Below are positions 56,298-64,000 of a stretch of DNA of 64,000 nucleotides, one piece after another (within the stretch, counting starts at the first letter, position 1; each line of letters opens with the position of its first letter). Under the pieces are notes generated by a model, which saw nothing but the letters and a program-made list of their open reading frames with translations, was not told the origin of the DNA and made no database searches. Position numbers and translations under genes: made by a program. Source of the DNA: Shewanella sp. VB17 (GTDB lineage: Bacteria; Pseudomonadota; Gammaproteobacteria; Enterobacterales; Shewanellaceae); the NCBI RefSeq assembly GCF_013248905.1, contig NZ_JABRVS010000001.1, positions 496,001 to 560,000 of the forward strand. Reading direction: 5' to 3'.

Positions 56298-57416
56298 ATG
56301 AAAACTCTATGCAAGTCTATCGCACTCATCAGTATATTAATCAGTGGAGCTTCTCAAGCTGAAGTTGTCCTGAATGGCTTTGCTAATATCGTTGCAGGAA
56401 TGACCAGTTCGAGTGATGAAGAGCTATATGATTTTGATGATTCGTTAGATTTTGAAACGGGTTCTTTACTTGCTATTCAAGCCAGTAGCGATTTAGGCAA
56501 TGGGCTCGGTGTTACCGCGCAAATTATGTCAAGGGGGGTGGATAACTGGGAGGCAAACTTTGAATGGGCATTCGTGAGTTACGATGCTACTGATAATTTA
56601 CGTTTTTTATTAGGTAAACAACGAGTGCCATTTTATATGTACTCAGATTATTTAGATGTTTCCTATGCTTATCCTTGGATCACGCCACCAGAAGGTGTGT
56701 ATAGTGTTGCTTTTGATACATTTGAAGGCTTAGGTGCTATATATAGCGATGAATTTGTTGGTTTTGATACTACTATTCAAGTGATTTATGGCAGTAATAC
56801 AGAAGATATTAGTCTTGGTGAGGGACCCGTTGAACCGGATTTTAAAGATTTAATGGGGTTGGCGGTTACTGTGAATAAAAACTGGCTCACATTACGTGCT
56901 GCATACCTTCAATCTGACATGAATGCGCCATTTTTTGACGGCTTAGCCAATGGCTGGAATTTAGCAGGTTTTCCTGATATTGCTGATAATATCGCGATAG
57001 AAAGTGATACTGGTAAATTTGTCGAATTTGGTTTTCAGCTTGATTTTGACAATTTTATTGCTGTTGGTGAATTTACTCGCTTAACCTTAGATGGGACGAC
57101 TTTGGCAAATCAAGATTCTTACTTTATTCTGGGGGGGTATAAGATAAGCGATTTGCTTATTCATGTTACTTATGGCGCTGATGAAAATGAAAGAGACAAT
57201 TTTGCCAGTAATGCTCCATCAATACCTGGTCTTAGCGTACCAACACAAGGTCTTATTGCCTCACAGCAGAGGGAAAGCAATTATACTACAGTGGGCGCTC
57301 GTTGGGATTTTCACCCTTCAGCTGCTTTAAAATTAGAATATACTGATTTTTCTGATGATACTAATAGCAGTCGAGACGCAGGATTGTTCAGAACAGCAAT
57401 AGTCACAGTGTTTTAG
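56298..57416 (+). CDS. Porin-like outer membrane beta-barrel protein
   Basis: The 372-aa precursor has a signal peptide (MKTLCKSIALISILISGASQA, cleavage after about 21) and alternating beta-strand patterns. It ends in TVF, the C-terminal phenylalanine recognised by the BAM complex. The opening AEVVLNGFANIVAGM and LGNGLGVTAQIMSRG resemble general porin-like or DcaP-like sequences seen in marine gammaproteobacteria. The solute is unknown. It follows the chemoreceptor gene closely and ends at its own terminator. Confidence 0.8.
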   Translation: MKTLCKSIALISILISGASQAEVVLNGFANIVAGMTSSSDEELYDFDDSLDFETGSLLAIQASSDLGNGLGVTAQIMSRGVDNWEANFEWAFVSYDATDNLRFLLGKQRVPFYMYSDYLDVSYAYPWITPPEGVYSVAFDTFEGLGAIYSDEFVGFDTTIQVIYGSNTEDISLGEGPVEPDFKDLMGLAVTVNKNWLTLRAAYLQSDMNAPFFDGLANGWNLAGFPDIADNIAIESDTGKFVEFGFQLDFDNFIAVGEFTRLTLDGTTLANQDSYFILGGYKISDLLIHVTYGADENERDNFASNAPSIPGLSVPTQGLIASQQRESNYTTVGARWDFHPSAALKLEYTDFSDDTNSSRDAGLFRTAIVTVF

Positions 57417-57486
57417 TATTTTTTTGACAATGAAGATCAATGATAGGTAAACATGTTTAGCAGTAGGTAACGTACTATCAATAACT

Positions 57487-57535
57487 AAATACCATGTCGA
57501 ATTAAAATTTTAACATGGTATTTTTGCTGCGAATG
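57487..57535 (+). terminator. Terminator after porin-like gene
   Basis: AAATACCATGT (57487-57497) and ACATGGTATTT (57523-57533) form an 11-bp stem around an A/T-rich loop, then TTTTT. Confidence 0.85.
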
Positions 57536-57607
57536 AACAGTCGTTATTATGTCGTGGGTTTACTCATGCATAATTTACTTTAAGATTTTTTATACGTTGT
57601 GATTCAA

Positions 57608-58963
57608 CTATCTTAAAGTGACAAACTCTTCGGCCCCAGTGGGGTGGATGGCAACAACAGCATCGAACTGAGCTTTCGTTGCCCCCATCTTCATGGCCAC
57701 ACCAAAACCCTGTAGGATTTCATCCATGCCTAAGCCTATACCGTGGATACCGACAACTTTTTCTTCTGGCCCAGCACAAACTAACTTCATCTTACAAGCT
57801 TGTCGATGAGCGGTAACAGCAGTGTACATAGAGGTGAAGCTAGAGTTGTAGCACTTGACTTGCTCTGTGCCGTACTGTGCAATGGCTTCTGGCTCAGAAA
57901 GGCCCATAGTGCCGATTGCTGGATGACTAAAGACAACGGTGGGAATTAAGCTATAATCCATTTTTGCATCGTCCATTCCATTAAACAAGCGTTCAGCAAG
58001 AAGTCGGCCAGCTTTAACGGCAACCGGTGTTAGCTCGACGCCACCTTCGATGATATCACCAACAGAGTAAATACCAGAATTGGTCGTATTTTGTTGTTCA
58101 TCGACAACAATATAGCCACGATCATTTCGTTTAACTTGGGTATTTTCTAATCCTATATTACCAGTAGAAGGCGTACGACCAATGGCCCAGATCACTGTAT
58201 CAACTTCAGCTATTGTTTCGTTTTCTAGTGTAAGAGTGAGACTACCATCACTATTTTTAGTGACCGATTTTGGCGTGCTATTGGTATGAAGCGTCGGACC
58301 GTCAGTAGCCATTGATTCAATTAGCGCCTCGCTTAACATTGGATCAAAACTGCGTAATGGGGCATGCTTGCGTACGAATAGGTGGGTTTCACTACCAAGT
58401 GAATGCAATACACCTGCAAGTTCAACTGCAATATAACCCGCTCCAATAACGGCAACACGTTTAGGTTGTTCTCTGAGCGCAAAGAAGCCATCAGAGTCGA
58501 TACCATACTCAGCACCTGGGATATTTGGGATGCTAGGTGCTCCGCCAGTAGCAATAAGAATATGATCTGCAGTATATTCTTGACCATCGACCTCTATTGT
58601 TCGCTCATTAACGAAGCGGCCATAACCTCTCACTAAGGTGACTTTATTGTTTTCTAAACCTCGATCATATGACCCATGTATTCTATCAATATAGGCTTCT
58701 CTGCTGGTGACTAATGTATTCCAATCAAACTTATTGATGGTGACATCGAAGCCATAATCTTTAGCATATAAATGTAAAGCTTCGGCTACTTGTGCGCCAT
58801 ACCACATTACCTTTTTAGGGACACAACCTACGTTAACGCAGGTTCCACCTAGGGCTTTAGCCTCGATGAGTAGTACTTTAGCACCGCGCATTGCCGCACG
58901 GTTTGCTGATGCGATACCACCGCTACCAGCGCCAAGACAGATATAGTCAAAATGTTGGGACAT
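57608..58963 (-). CDS. gor: Glutathione-disulfide reductase
   Basis: This is a cytoplasmic flavoenzyme that reduces GSSG with NADPH. The 451 aa (450 in E. coli) have the FAD site GAGSGGIASA (11-20), the redox disulfide C42/C47 in GGTCVNVGCVPKK, the NADPH site GAGYIAVELAG with following arginines (FVRKHAPLR), and the C-terminal HPTGAEEFVTLR with catalytic H440. GGAGATAATA precedes the ATG. It converges with the porin-like gene. Confidence 0.96.
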   Translation of the reverse strand: MSQHFDYICLGAGSGGIASANRAAMRGAKVLLIEAKALGGTCVNVGCVPKKVMWYGAQVAEALHLYAKDYGFDVTINKFDWNTLVTSREAYIDRIHGSYDRGLENNKVTLVRGYGRFVNERTIEVDGQEYTADHILIATGGAPSIPNIPGAEYGIDSDGFFALREQPKRVAVIGAGYIAVELAGVLHSLGSETHLFVRKHAPLRSFDPMLSEALIESMATDGPTLHTNSTPKSVTKNSDGSLTLTLENETIAEVDTVIWAIGRTPSTGNIGLENTQVKRNDRGYIVVDEQQNTTNSGIYSVGDIIEGGVELTPVAVKAGRLLAERLFNGMDDAKMDYSLIPTVVFSHPAIGTMGLSEPEAIAQYGTEQVKCYNSSFTSMYTAVTAHRQACKMKLVCAGPEEKVVGIHGIGLGMDEILQGFGVAMKMGATKAQFDAVVAIHPTGAEEFVTLR

Positions 58964-59108
58964 TATTATCTCCAGAAGAGGTTGTATGAAATTGACGGAT
59001 CTTTAAGATTAAAGAGTATTGCAGATATTGTAGGGGGAAACGAAACAGCAAACCACTATATAAATACAAGACTCAAAAAAATGGGTGATTTCTAAGGTGC
59101 CATTTAGA

Positions 59109-59648
59109 CTAACGTCGGTGCTGACATTTACTACGATCAGATTGGTTTGGTCCTTTTTTTCCACATTTCATACACTTCCACTCATTCTGTCTTATGGCTA
59201 ATTCTTTATTGTGATGACTCTTGGAATGATCATTTAACAGTGATATTTTGCTTTCTAGCTGTGTCATTCGAGAGTTCAGCCAGCGACACCCAGGATCGTT
59301 GGCTACACTGTTGCGACGGGTAAATTGTTTATGTGTAAATGGCTTATTTCTTGGCTTCAAAATTGAAGTCTTTTTTTTGTGAGAGGGCTGAGGTATTTTT
59401 TTAGGTAATTTTAGAGAAGGCAGCTCTAATGCACTTTGCTGTTTAGATGGGAGCGATATCGGATTGCCTTGGCTATCAAGCACTACACCAAGTGGAAGCT
59501 GGTCTTGTGTTTTTGCATATAGGGATGTGGAACTGATCATCAAGATTATCAACAATAAACTTGCGGGGAATGGGGTGATGAAACCTAGCCTATACCGATA
59601 GGGGACGAATTGAATCGACATGATCCCTGAAGTGCTTAAGAGTGACAT
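59109..59648 (-). CDS. Secreted or membrane-anchored small protein with Cys-rich tail (unknown)
   Basis: I do not recognise this 179-aa protein. It has a hydrophobic segment at about 28-45 that may be a signal peptide or anchor, a proline- and lysine-rich middle (about 75-110), and a C-terminal region with C121, a predicted helix (LNSRMTQLESKISLLND), then CMKCG (159-163) and C175. The CXXC...C arrangement could bind a metal or form disulfides. ATG 59648 has AGAGGA upstream at good spacing; ATG 59621 is an alternative. It lies between gor and an outer-membrane protein gene, both on the same strand. Confidence 0.7.
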   Translation of the reverse strand: MSLLSTSGIMSIQFVPYRYRLGFITPFPASLLLIILMISSTSLYAKTQDQLPLGVVLDSQGNPISLPSKQQSALELPSLKLPKKIPQPSHKKKTSILKPRNKPFTHKQFTRRNSVANDPGCRWLNSRMTQLESKISLLNDHSKSHHNKELAIRQNEWKCMKCGKKGPNQSDRSKCQHRR

Positions 59649-59777
59649 TCCTTGTTCCTCTGTGGTCTATTAATAATATAGCTTGATTAAATCTAGTTGA
59701 AATTTTGAATATTGACAAAGTCGAATTGTGAGAGTGAATAGCGTCTCTTGTTTAAAGGTAGATATGATGAGTTAGGG

Positions 59778-60554
59778 TTAGAAAATCCAAGTGAAGTGTA
59801 TGCCTGCAAATGTTTGATCTAAACCGGATTCAGGTTTCTCTATGTTAGCTTCTAACGTAATATCTTGTTGCGCAAAGGTTCGGCTAATGTGCCCTGATAG
59901 AGTGATATTGTGATTAAACAGGTATTCAGTCTCGATGCCTAATTGAAAATGGTTCCGACCATTGTGTTCTTCGGTTACATATTGAAAATCAAAAGCTTGG
60001 GTAAGATAGGGGGTGAGAGTAAACCCGTTAATTAATTCCCAGCTACTGTGTAGGCTGGCTTCAACAAAATAACCGCTAGCTTCGGTTGAATAGGTGTAGT
60101 TAATAGATGGAGTCAACCACTCAATGGCCGAATAAGTCAGTAAACCAAATAATTCATTATCGTTACAACGCTGGTCACCATAAAACTCAAGTCTTTGGTA
60201 GCCAAGCGTGGTTTCCAGATTTTCAGTAAGAGCAAAAGTGTACTGGAGCCCTAAGTTCCATTCATTATAGTGAAGGCTATCAGCGCTGCCTAATCTTGCA
60301 TAGACGTTTAGATTGTTATGCTGAATAGCGACACTACTCCACATGATCCCGCCTTTAGGTAAATTATTTCGCCCCTCAGAGATATAATGTGAATCCCAGC
60401 CCAAATCAATTAAGTATTGAGTGTTATTTTCTGTGTTTGGCGTAAATTTACGGGTGTTATGTGAGTCGTCGATTGTAACGTTGGTGTCTGCCATAATAGC
60501 GAATGGGATAATGGTTAAGCTTAGTACTAATGTGAATTCAGGTGTTTTTTTCAT
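59778..60554 (-). CDS. Outer membrane beta-barrel protein (unknown substrate)
   Basis: The 258-aa precursor from ATG 60554 has a signal peptide (MKKTPEFTLVLSLTIIPFAIMA) and about ten short amphipathic strands, and ends HFTWIF with a terminal phenylalanine. Upstream in-frame starts at 60608 and 60569 would place the signal sequence internally. LGWDSHYISEGRNNL near the mature N-terminus resembles the opening of small barrel proteins of the TorF/DUF family type, but the match is from memory. Function unknown. Confidence 0.7.
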   Translation of the reverse strand: MKKTPEFTLVLSLTIIPFAIMADTNVTIDDSHNTRKFTPNTENNTQYLIDLGWDSHYISEGRNNLPKGGIMWSSVAIQHNNLNVYARLGSADSLHYNEWNLGLQYTFALTENLETTLGYQRLEFYGDQRCNDNELFGLLTYSAIEWLTPSINYTYSTEASGYFVEASLHSSWELINGFTLTPYLTQAFDFQYVTEEHNGRNHFQLGIETEYLFNHNITLSGHISRTFAQQDITLEANIEKPESGLDQTFAGIHFTWIF

Positions 60555-60745
60555 CAATAACTCTAACATCAACGAGGCACGGTAATTTTTGCGGATGATA
60601 CAGATCAATTCTAAAGTGTAAATAATAACACTTAGTATTTGCGATCAGCTTATCAACTCCGGCGTAGAAAGATTTACAGCGGTCAATTTTTGATTTATGT
60701 CTAGGTTTACTTAGTCTGACAGTGAGATATTTATGACTGCCAAGG

Positions 60746-60766
60746 GTGATATTTCTTGAATATCAC
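60746..60766. promoter_or_regulatory. Inverted repeat upstream of prlC
   Basis: GTGATATT-TCTTG-AATATCAC lies about 95 bp before prlC, in the divergent spacer with the outer-membrane protein gene. It is a candidate operator; no promoter boxes could be assigned with confidence. Confidence 0.4.
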
Positions 60767-60858
60767 TCCGTTAGCCCATATCTAGTCTATATAAGCAGTC
60801 TAAGATGCTCATTTCTGAGCTGTCGATGATTTAATTTACCAGATGCTGAGGAATAACT

Positions 60859-62898
60859 ATGAGCAACCCTTTGTTAGACAGCGCCATTTTACCATCTTTT
60901 TCTAAAATTAAACCTGAACACATTCAAGTTGCTGTTGAGAAAGGTATTACCGATTGCCGTCGTAAGATTGATGAGGTCTTGAGTCAAAAGGATTCTTTTA
61001 CTTGGGATAATCTGATCGCACCTTTGGAAGAAACGGATGATGCTTTAGGTAAAATCTGGTCACCAGTCTCTCATATGAACTCAGTTGTTAGCACTGAGCA
61101 ATGGCGTGAAGCTCATGATGCCTGTTTACCATTGCTCTCTGAATATGGTACCTATGTAGGTCAACATCAGCCCTTATATCAAGCATATAAATCTTTGAAA
61201 GGTTCAGCTGAATTTACGTTAATGAGCAAAGCACAGCAAACTGTAATTGAACATAGTTTACGTGATTTCGAGTTGTCAGGCATCGGGTTAAATGATGAAG
61301 ATAAACGGCGTTATGGTGAACTGGTTAAACGTATGTCTGAGTTAACCAGTGGTTTCTCAAATCAATTACTTGATGCAACTCAGGCATGGAGTAAATTAAT
61401 CACCGATAAAGCACAGTTAGCAGGATTGCCAGAGTCAGCGATTGCGGCTGCTCAAGCAATGGCAGCAGCTAAAGAGCTAGATGGGTGGTTATTTACCTTA
61501 GATTTCCCATCGTACTTACCGGTGATGACCTATAGTGAGAGCCGCTTACTTAGAGAAGAGTGTTACCGTGCTTTCGTTACGCGTGCGTCTAATCAAGGTC
61601 CTTTTGCCGGTGAATTTGATAATGGTCCGTTAATGGATGAGATATTAGCACTTCGCCATGAGTTAGCGCAGTTATTGGGTTTTGATAGTTTTGCCCATAA
61701 ATCTTTGGCGACTAAAATGGCTGACAATCCAGAAAAGGTGCTTGATTTTCTTAATGAACTCGCGTTACGTTCTAAAGATCAAGGTAAAGCAGAGCTTGCA
61801 GAACTAACCGAATTTGCTAAGCAGGAGTATCAGGTGGTAGAACTGGCTCCTTGGGATCTCAGTTTTTATGCTGAAAAGTTAAAGCATCACAGGTATGAAA
61901 TATCTCAAGAACTGTTACGACCATATTTTCCTGAAGATAAAGTACTATCAGGTCTTTTTTACACGGTTAACCGTCTGTTTGGTCTCACGATACAGGAGCA
62001 AAAAGAGTTTGACTCTTGGCATAAAGATGTCCGCTTTTTCAGTATTGAAGATAGTGAAGGTGAACACAGAGGCAGCTTCTATTTTGATCTCTATGCCCGC
62101 GAAGGTAAGCGTGGTGGTGCTTGGATGGATGACTGTCGTACGCGCCGGCAAACATCTAATGGTTTGCAATCACCTGTTGCTTATTTAACCTGCAATTTTA
62201 ATGCACCACTTGAAGGGCAACCTGCACTTTTTACTCATGATGAAGTGACTACTTTATTCCATGAATTTGGCCACGGTATCCATCATATGTTGACTAAAAT
62301 CGATGTTGCTGGTGTATCGGGTATCAATGGCGTGCCTTGGGATGCTGTCGAACTGCCAAGTCAGTTTATGGAAAACTGGTGTTATGAAGAGGAAGCTTTA
62401 GCTGAGATATCGGGTCACTATAAAACAGGTGAGCCCTTACCTAAAGTCATGTTAGATAAGATGCTTGCGGCGAAGAATTTTCAATCGGGAATGGGTATGC
62501 TTCGCCAATTAGAATTTTCTTTATTTGATTTTAGAATGCATTTGGAATATACCCCTAAGCAAGACGACTATATTCAACGTAAACTTGATGAAGTTCGTCG
62601 TCAGGTCGCTGTAATACAACCTGCAGATTTTAACCGTTTTCAACACAGTTTCGCTCATATTTTCGCTGGAGGTTATGCGGCAGGTTATTATAGTTACAAG
62701 TGGGCTGAAGTCCTGTCTGCCGACGCCTTTTCACGCTTTGAAGAGGAGGGGATATTTAACTCAAATACTGGTAGTAGCTTCCTTGAAAATATATTGCAGA
62801 TGGGCGGCAGTGAAGAGCCTATGGCGTTGTTTAAACGTTTTCGTGGCCGTGAGCCTCGCATCGATGCATTACTCCGTCATTCTGGTATTAATGGCTAA
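60859..62898 (+). CDS. prlC: Oligopeptidase A
   Basis: PrlC is a cytoplasmic zinc metallopeptidase of family M3 that degrades signal peptides and short oligopeptides. The 679 aa (680 in E. coli) have the zinc-binding HEFGH at about 468-472 and the downstream glutamate region ELPSQFMENW. MSNPLLDSAILPSFSKI is the usual N-terminus, and TGAGG-like sequence lies upstream. In E. coli a 16S rRNA methyltransferase gene follows; it is absent here. Confidence 0.97.
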   Translation: MSNPLLDSAILPSFSKIKPEHIQVAVEKGITDCRRKIDEVLSQKDSFTWDNLIAPLEETDDALGKIWSPVSHMNSVVSTEQWREAHDACLPLLSEYGTYVGQHQPLYQAYKSLKGSAEFTLMSKAQQTVIEHSLRDFELSGIGLNDEDKRRYGELVKRMSELTSGFSNQLLDATQAWSKLITDKAQLAGLPESAIAAAQAMAAAKELDGWLFTLDFPSYLPVMTYSESRLLREECYRAFVTRASNQGPFAGEFDNGPLMDEILALRHELAQLLGFDSFAHKSLATKMADNPEKVLDFLNELALRSKDQGKAELAELTEFAKQEYQVVELAPWDLSFYAEKLKHHRYEISQELLRPYFPEDKVLSGLFYTVNRLFGLTIQEQKEFDSWHKDVRFFSIEDSEGEHRGSFYFDLYAREGKRGGAWMDDCRTRRQTSNGLQSPVAYLTCNFNAPLEGQPALFTHDEVTTLFHEFGHGIHHMLTKIDVAGVSGINGVPWDAVELPSQFMENWCYEEEALAEISGHYKTGEPLPKVMLDKMLAAKNFQSGMGMLRQLEFSLFDFRMHLEYTPKQDDYIQRKLDEVRRQVAVIQPADFNRFQHSFAHIFAGGYAAGYYSYKWAEVLSADAFSRFEEEGIFNSNTGSSFLENILQMGGSEEPMALFKRFRGREPRIDALLRHSGING

Positions 62899-62926
62899 CT
62901 TTCTGTAACCTGACTTAGTAATATAA

Positions 62927-62962
62927 AATCATATCAATCGACTAAGGTCGATTGATATGATT
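62927..62962. repeat. Perfect 16-bp inverted repeat after prlC
   Basis: AATCATATCAATCGAC, loop TAAG, then its exact complement make a 36-bp hairpin 28 bp after the prlC stop. There is no T tract. It might be a repeat-family element, an mRNA 3' stabiliser or a relic of a terminal repeat. Confidence 0.75.
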
Positions 62963-63030
62963 GAAGTTAATTATTTACAAACGTTTGACCGAACTAAGTA
63001 TTATGTTCAACATTTTCAAATTGATAAAAT

Positions 63031-63147
63031 CTATTTTCCCCATAATAGTCGTTTACGCCAGCCATTCACGTTAGCTGGGCCATTTTTTTTAATGATTGCA
63101 TTACGTATTATTCGGCCGAAGAATGTACGGCTCTTAGGGGCTAATGA
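63031..63147 (-). other. Coding-like short frame, uncertain
   Basis: A minus-strand frame without a start reads SRTFFGRIIRNAIIKKNGPA and then a basic WRKRLLWGK end before a TAG at 63031. It looks like a small basic protein or the end of one. A plus-strand frame (62957-63190) covers the same bases and is less protein-like. The surrounding 62963-63359 is AT-rich, with no other gene recognised. Confidence 0.2.
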
Positions 63148-63359
63148 CTACATACGTGTAATTTGGTGTCAAAATTTCAAACGTTGGTAAATTTAAAACA
63201 GGTAGTATTTTAGGCGAACGGTGCACTTGTAATTTGTATTTATTTTTAGTCGGCAAGTTCGAAAAGTGAACGTTTCAGGTTAAGTTATATAATATAATAC
63301 AAAATAATCATTGACGAATAATACCGGATCGAAAATTTTAGTGGATGCTAAAATTAACA

Positions 63360-63731
63360 TTACAAAACCATAAAAAAATTATTAATTGGCCCTTCATCTT
63401 CCTCAAGTGTCACTGCCAGTGACACATTAGTAATAGGACCTACACCTAGATATTACCCGTAAGCTTTGTTGTACTAAAGCGGATTGATAGTTCATCATAA
63501 GTTGAGCTATTGGTATCTGTATTATTGAAATAAGTCAAATGTTGAAAAGCAAACCAATCACCATATTTCCATTATTCAGCTGTTTAAAAGCTTAATATGG
63601 TTAGTGTTTCAGATGGGGTTAAATCGAAATTATCACCGTGTAAAGCAGCCATGCTAATATCCCACCATTGAATAATATCATCTGAAATTGCTGGGTGACT
63701 AATTAGCAATGTTAACGAAATCTATCTTCTA
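63360..63731 (-). pseudogene. Decayed outer-membrane channel gene (Tsx-like family)
   Basis: Three consecutive stretches on the minus strand read as one protein interrupted by stops. DIIQWWDISMAALHGDNF follows a signal-like start. After two in-frame TAA codons (63594-63596 and four codons later) comes YGDWFAFQHLTYFNN; after another stop and a frameshift comes GPITNVSLAVT. The order and content match the N-terminal third of Tsx-like nucleoside channel proteins. No start codon survives, and the C-terminal two thirds are not recognisable. It lies right behind the solute-binding protein gene. Confidence 0.7.
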
Positions 63732-63732
63732 A

Positions 63733-64000
63733 TCAATTTTTATATTTATTTAAAATTTCTTGATATGTACCATTTTCAATTATTTCATTTAAACCTAGGT
63801 TAAATTTATCACGAATTTTTCTATTTATTGTTTTTAGATTTCTTATCGATGGAGTAAATAATGGATAGAAAATTAAGGGCGATTTCATATCTTCTTCCGA
63901 TAACTTTCCCTGTTTGTAAGCAAGCTGGCGCCAATACATGAAAATACGTTGATCACTAATCACAGCATCTACCCTACCCGCATAAAGCTGCCTTACTTGT
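63733..64000 (-). CDS. Family 3 extracellular solute-binding protein (3' end, runs off window)
   Basis: The frame is open from the window edge to a TGA at 63733, giving the last 88 residues. GRVDAVISDQRIFMYW and KIRDKFNLGLNEIIENGTYQ followed by ILNKYKN are characteristic of the C-terminal lobe of periplasmic amino-acid-type (SBP_bac_3) binding proteins. The start lies beyond 64000. Ligand not predictable from this part. Confidence 0.8.
   Translation of the reverse strand, partial: QVRQLYAGRVDAVISDQRIFMYWRQLAYKQGKLSEEDMKSPLIFYPLFTPSIRNLKTINRKIRDKFNLGLNEIIENGTYQEILNKYKN

Noticed and set aside
62957..63190. A 77-aa plus-strand frame after prlC
   Set aside because: Its start lies within the perfect hairpin, there is no ribosome binding site, and the product is not protein-like; the opposite strand is more plausible there.
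63407..63425. Perfect 19-bp palindrome GTGTCACTG-C-CAGTGACAC as an operator
   Set aside because: It lies inside the decayed channel gene, in codons for the segment NVSLAVT, so it is coding residue rather than a regulatory site.

Overview
The window is a chromosomal segment of a marine gammaproteobacterium. It is almost certainly a Shewanella: the 16S 3' end reads GTAGCCCTAGGGG, the gene order is murB-birA-coaA / tRNA-tufB / secE...rplQ / ccm with a cytochrome c5 gene, and base composition is moderately AT-rich. The species cannot be fixed from sequence reading alone. Several decayed genes and repeat elements around the edges suggest a genome under moderate reductive drift.

Layout. Positions 1-4011 hold the 5' part of a YeiH-type transporter gene (minus), the overlapping pair murB-birA, and coaA (minus). 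Positions 4196-5944 hold a tRNA-Thr/Tyr/Gly-tufB operon; where enterobacteria carry a fourth tRNA (Thr-GGU) there is a degenerate tRNA. From 5978 to 36680 the translation and transcription genes run almost unbroken on the plus strand: secE-nusG, rplKA, rplJL-rpoBC, the str operon (rpsL-rpsG-fusA-tufA), then the S10, spc and alpha operons. Each block has a recognisable promoter, leader or terminator, and classical feedback leaders (L1, L10, L4, S4) are expected at the usual places. The rif and str-S10-spc-alpha clusters, which are far apart in E. coli, are contiguous here, so both tuf copies lie 16.7 kb apart in one array; they encode identical proteins and share identical 3' flanks.

Positions 36713-39003 hold two divergent paralogous periplasmic substrate-binding-like proteins without transporter genes, followed by a gene relic. 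Positions 39280-47501 hold the complete cytochrome c maturation set: ccmABCDE on the minus strand, a cytochrome c5 gene, ccmI on the minus strand and ccmFGH on the plus strand. ATP-driven haem export and chaperoning (CcmA-E) and apocytochrome reduction and ligation (CcmF-I) are thus encoded beside a c-type cytochrome that needs them.

Positions 47706-54050 are a complete rRNA operon (P1, P2, boxA, 16S, tRNA-Ile, tRNA-Ala, 23S, 5S, terminator). Its long spacers contain an intrinsic-terminator-like hairpin before a second boxA and two ERIC-like imperfect palindromes. Directly downstream lies the most unusual object in the window: a promoter-like sequence, about 150 nt of hairpin-rich unannotated sequence, and an exact 34-nt copy of the 5S 3' tail followed by a second terminator.

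Positions 54635-64000 are accessory: a chemoreceptor, two outer-membrane beta-barrel proteins, glutathione reductase, a small Cys-containing secreted protein, oligopeptidase A, a nonsense-riddled pseudogene resembling Tsx-like channels, and the 3' end of a family 3 solute-binding protein. No CRISPR array, intact insertion sequence or integron was seen.
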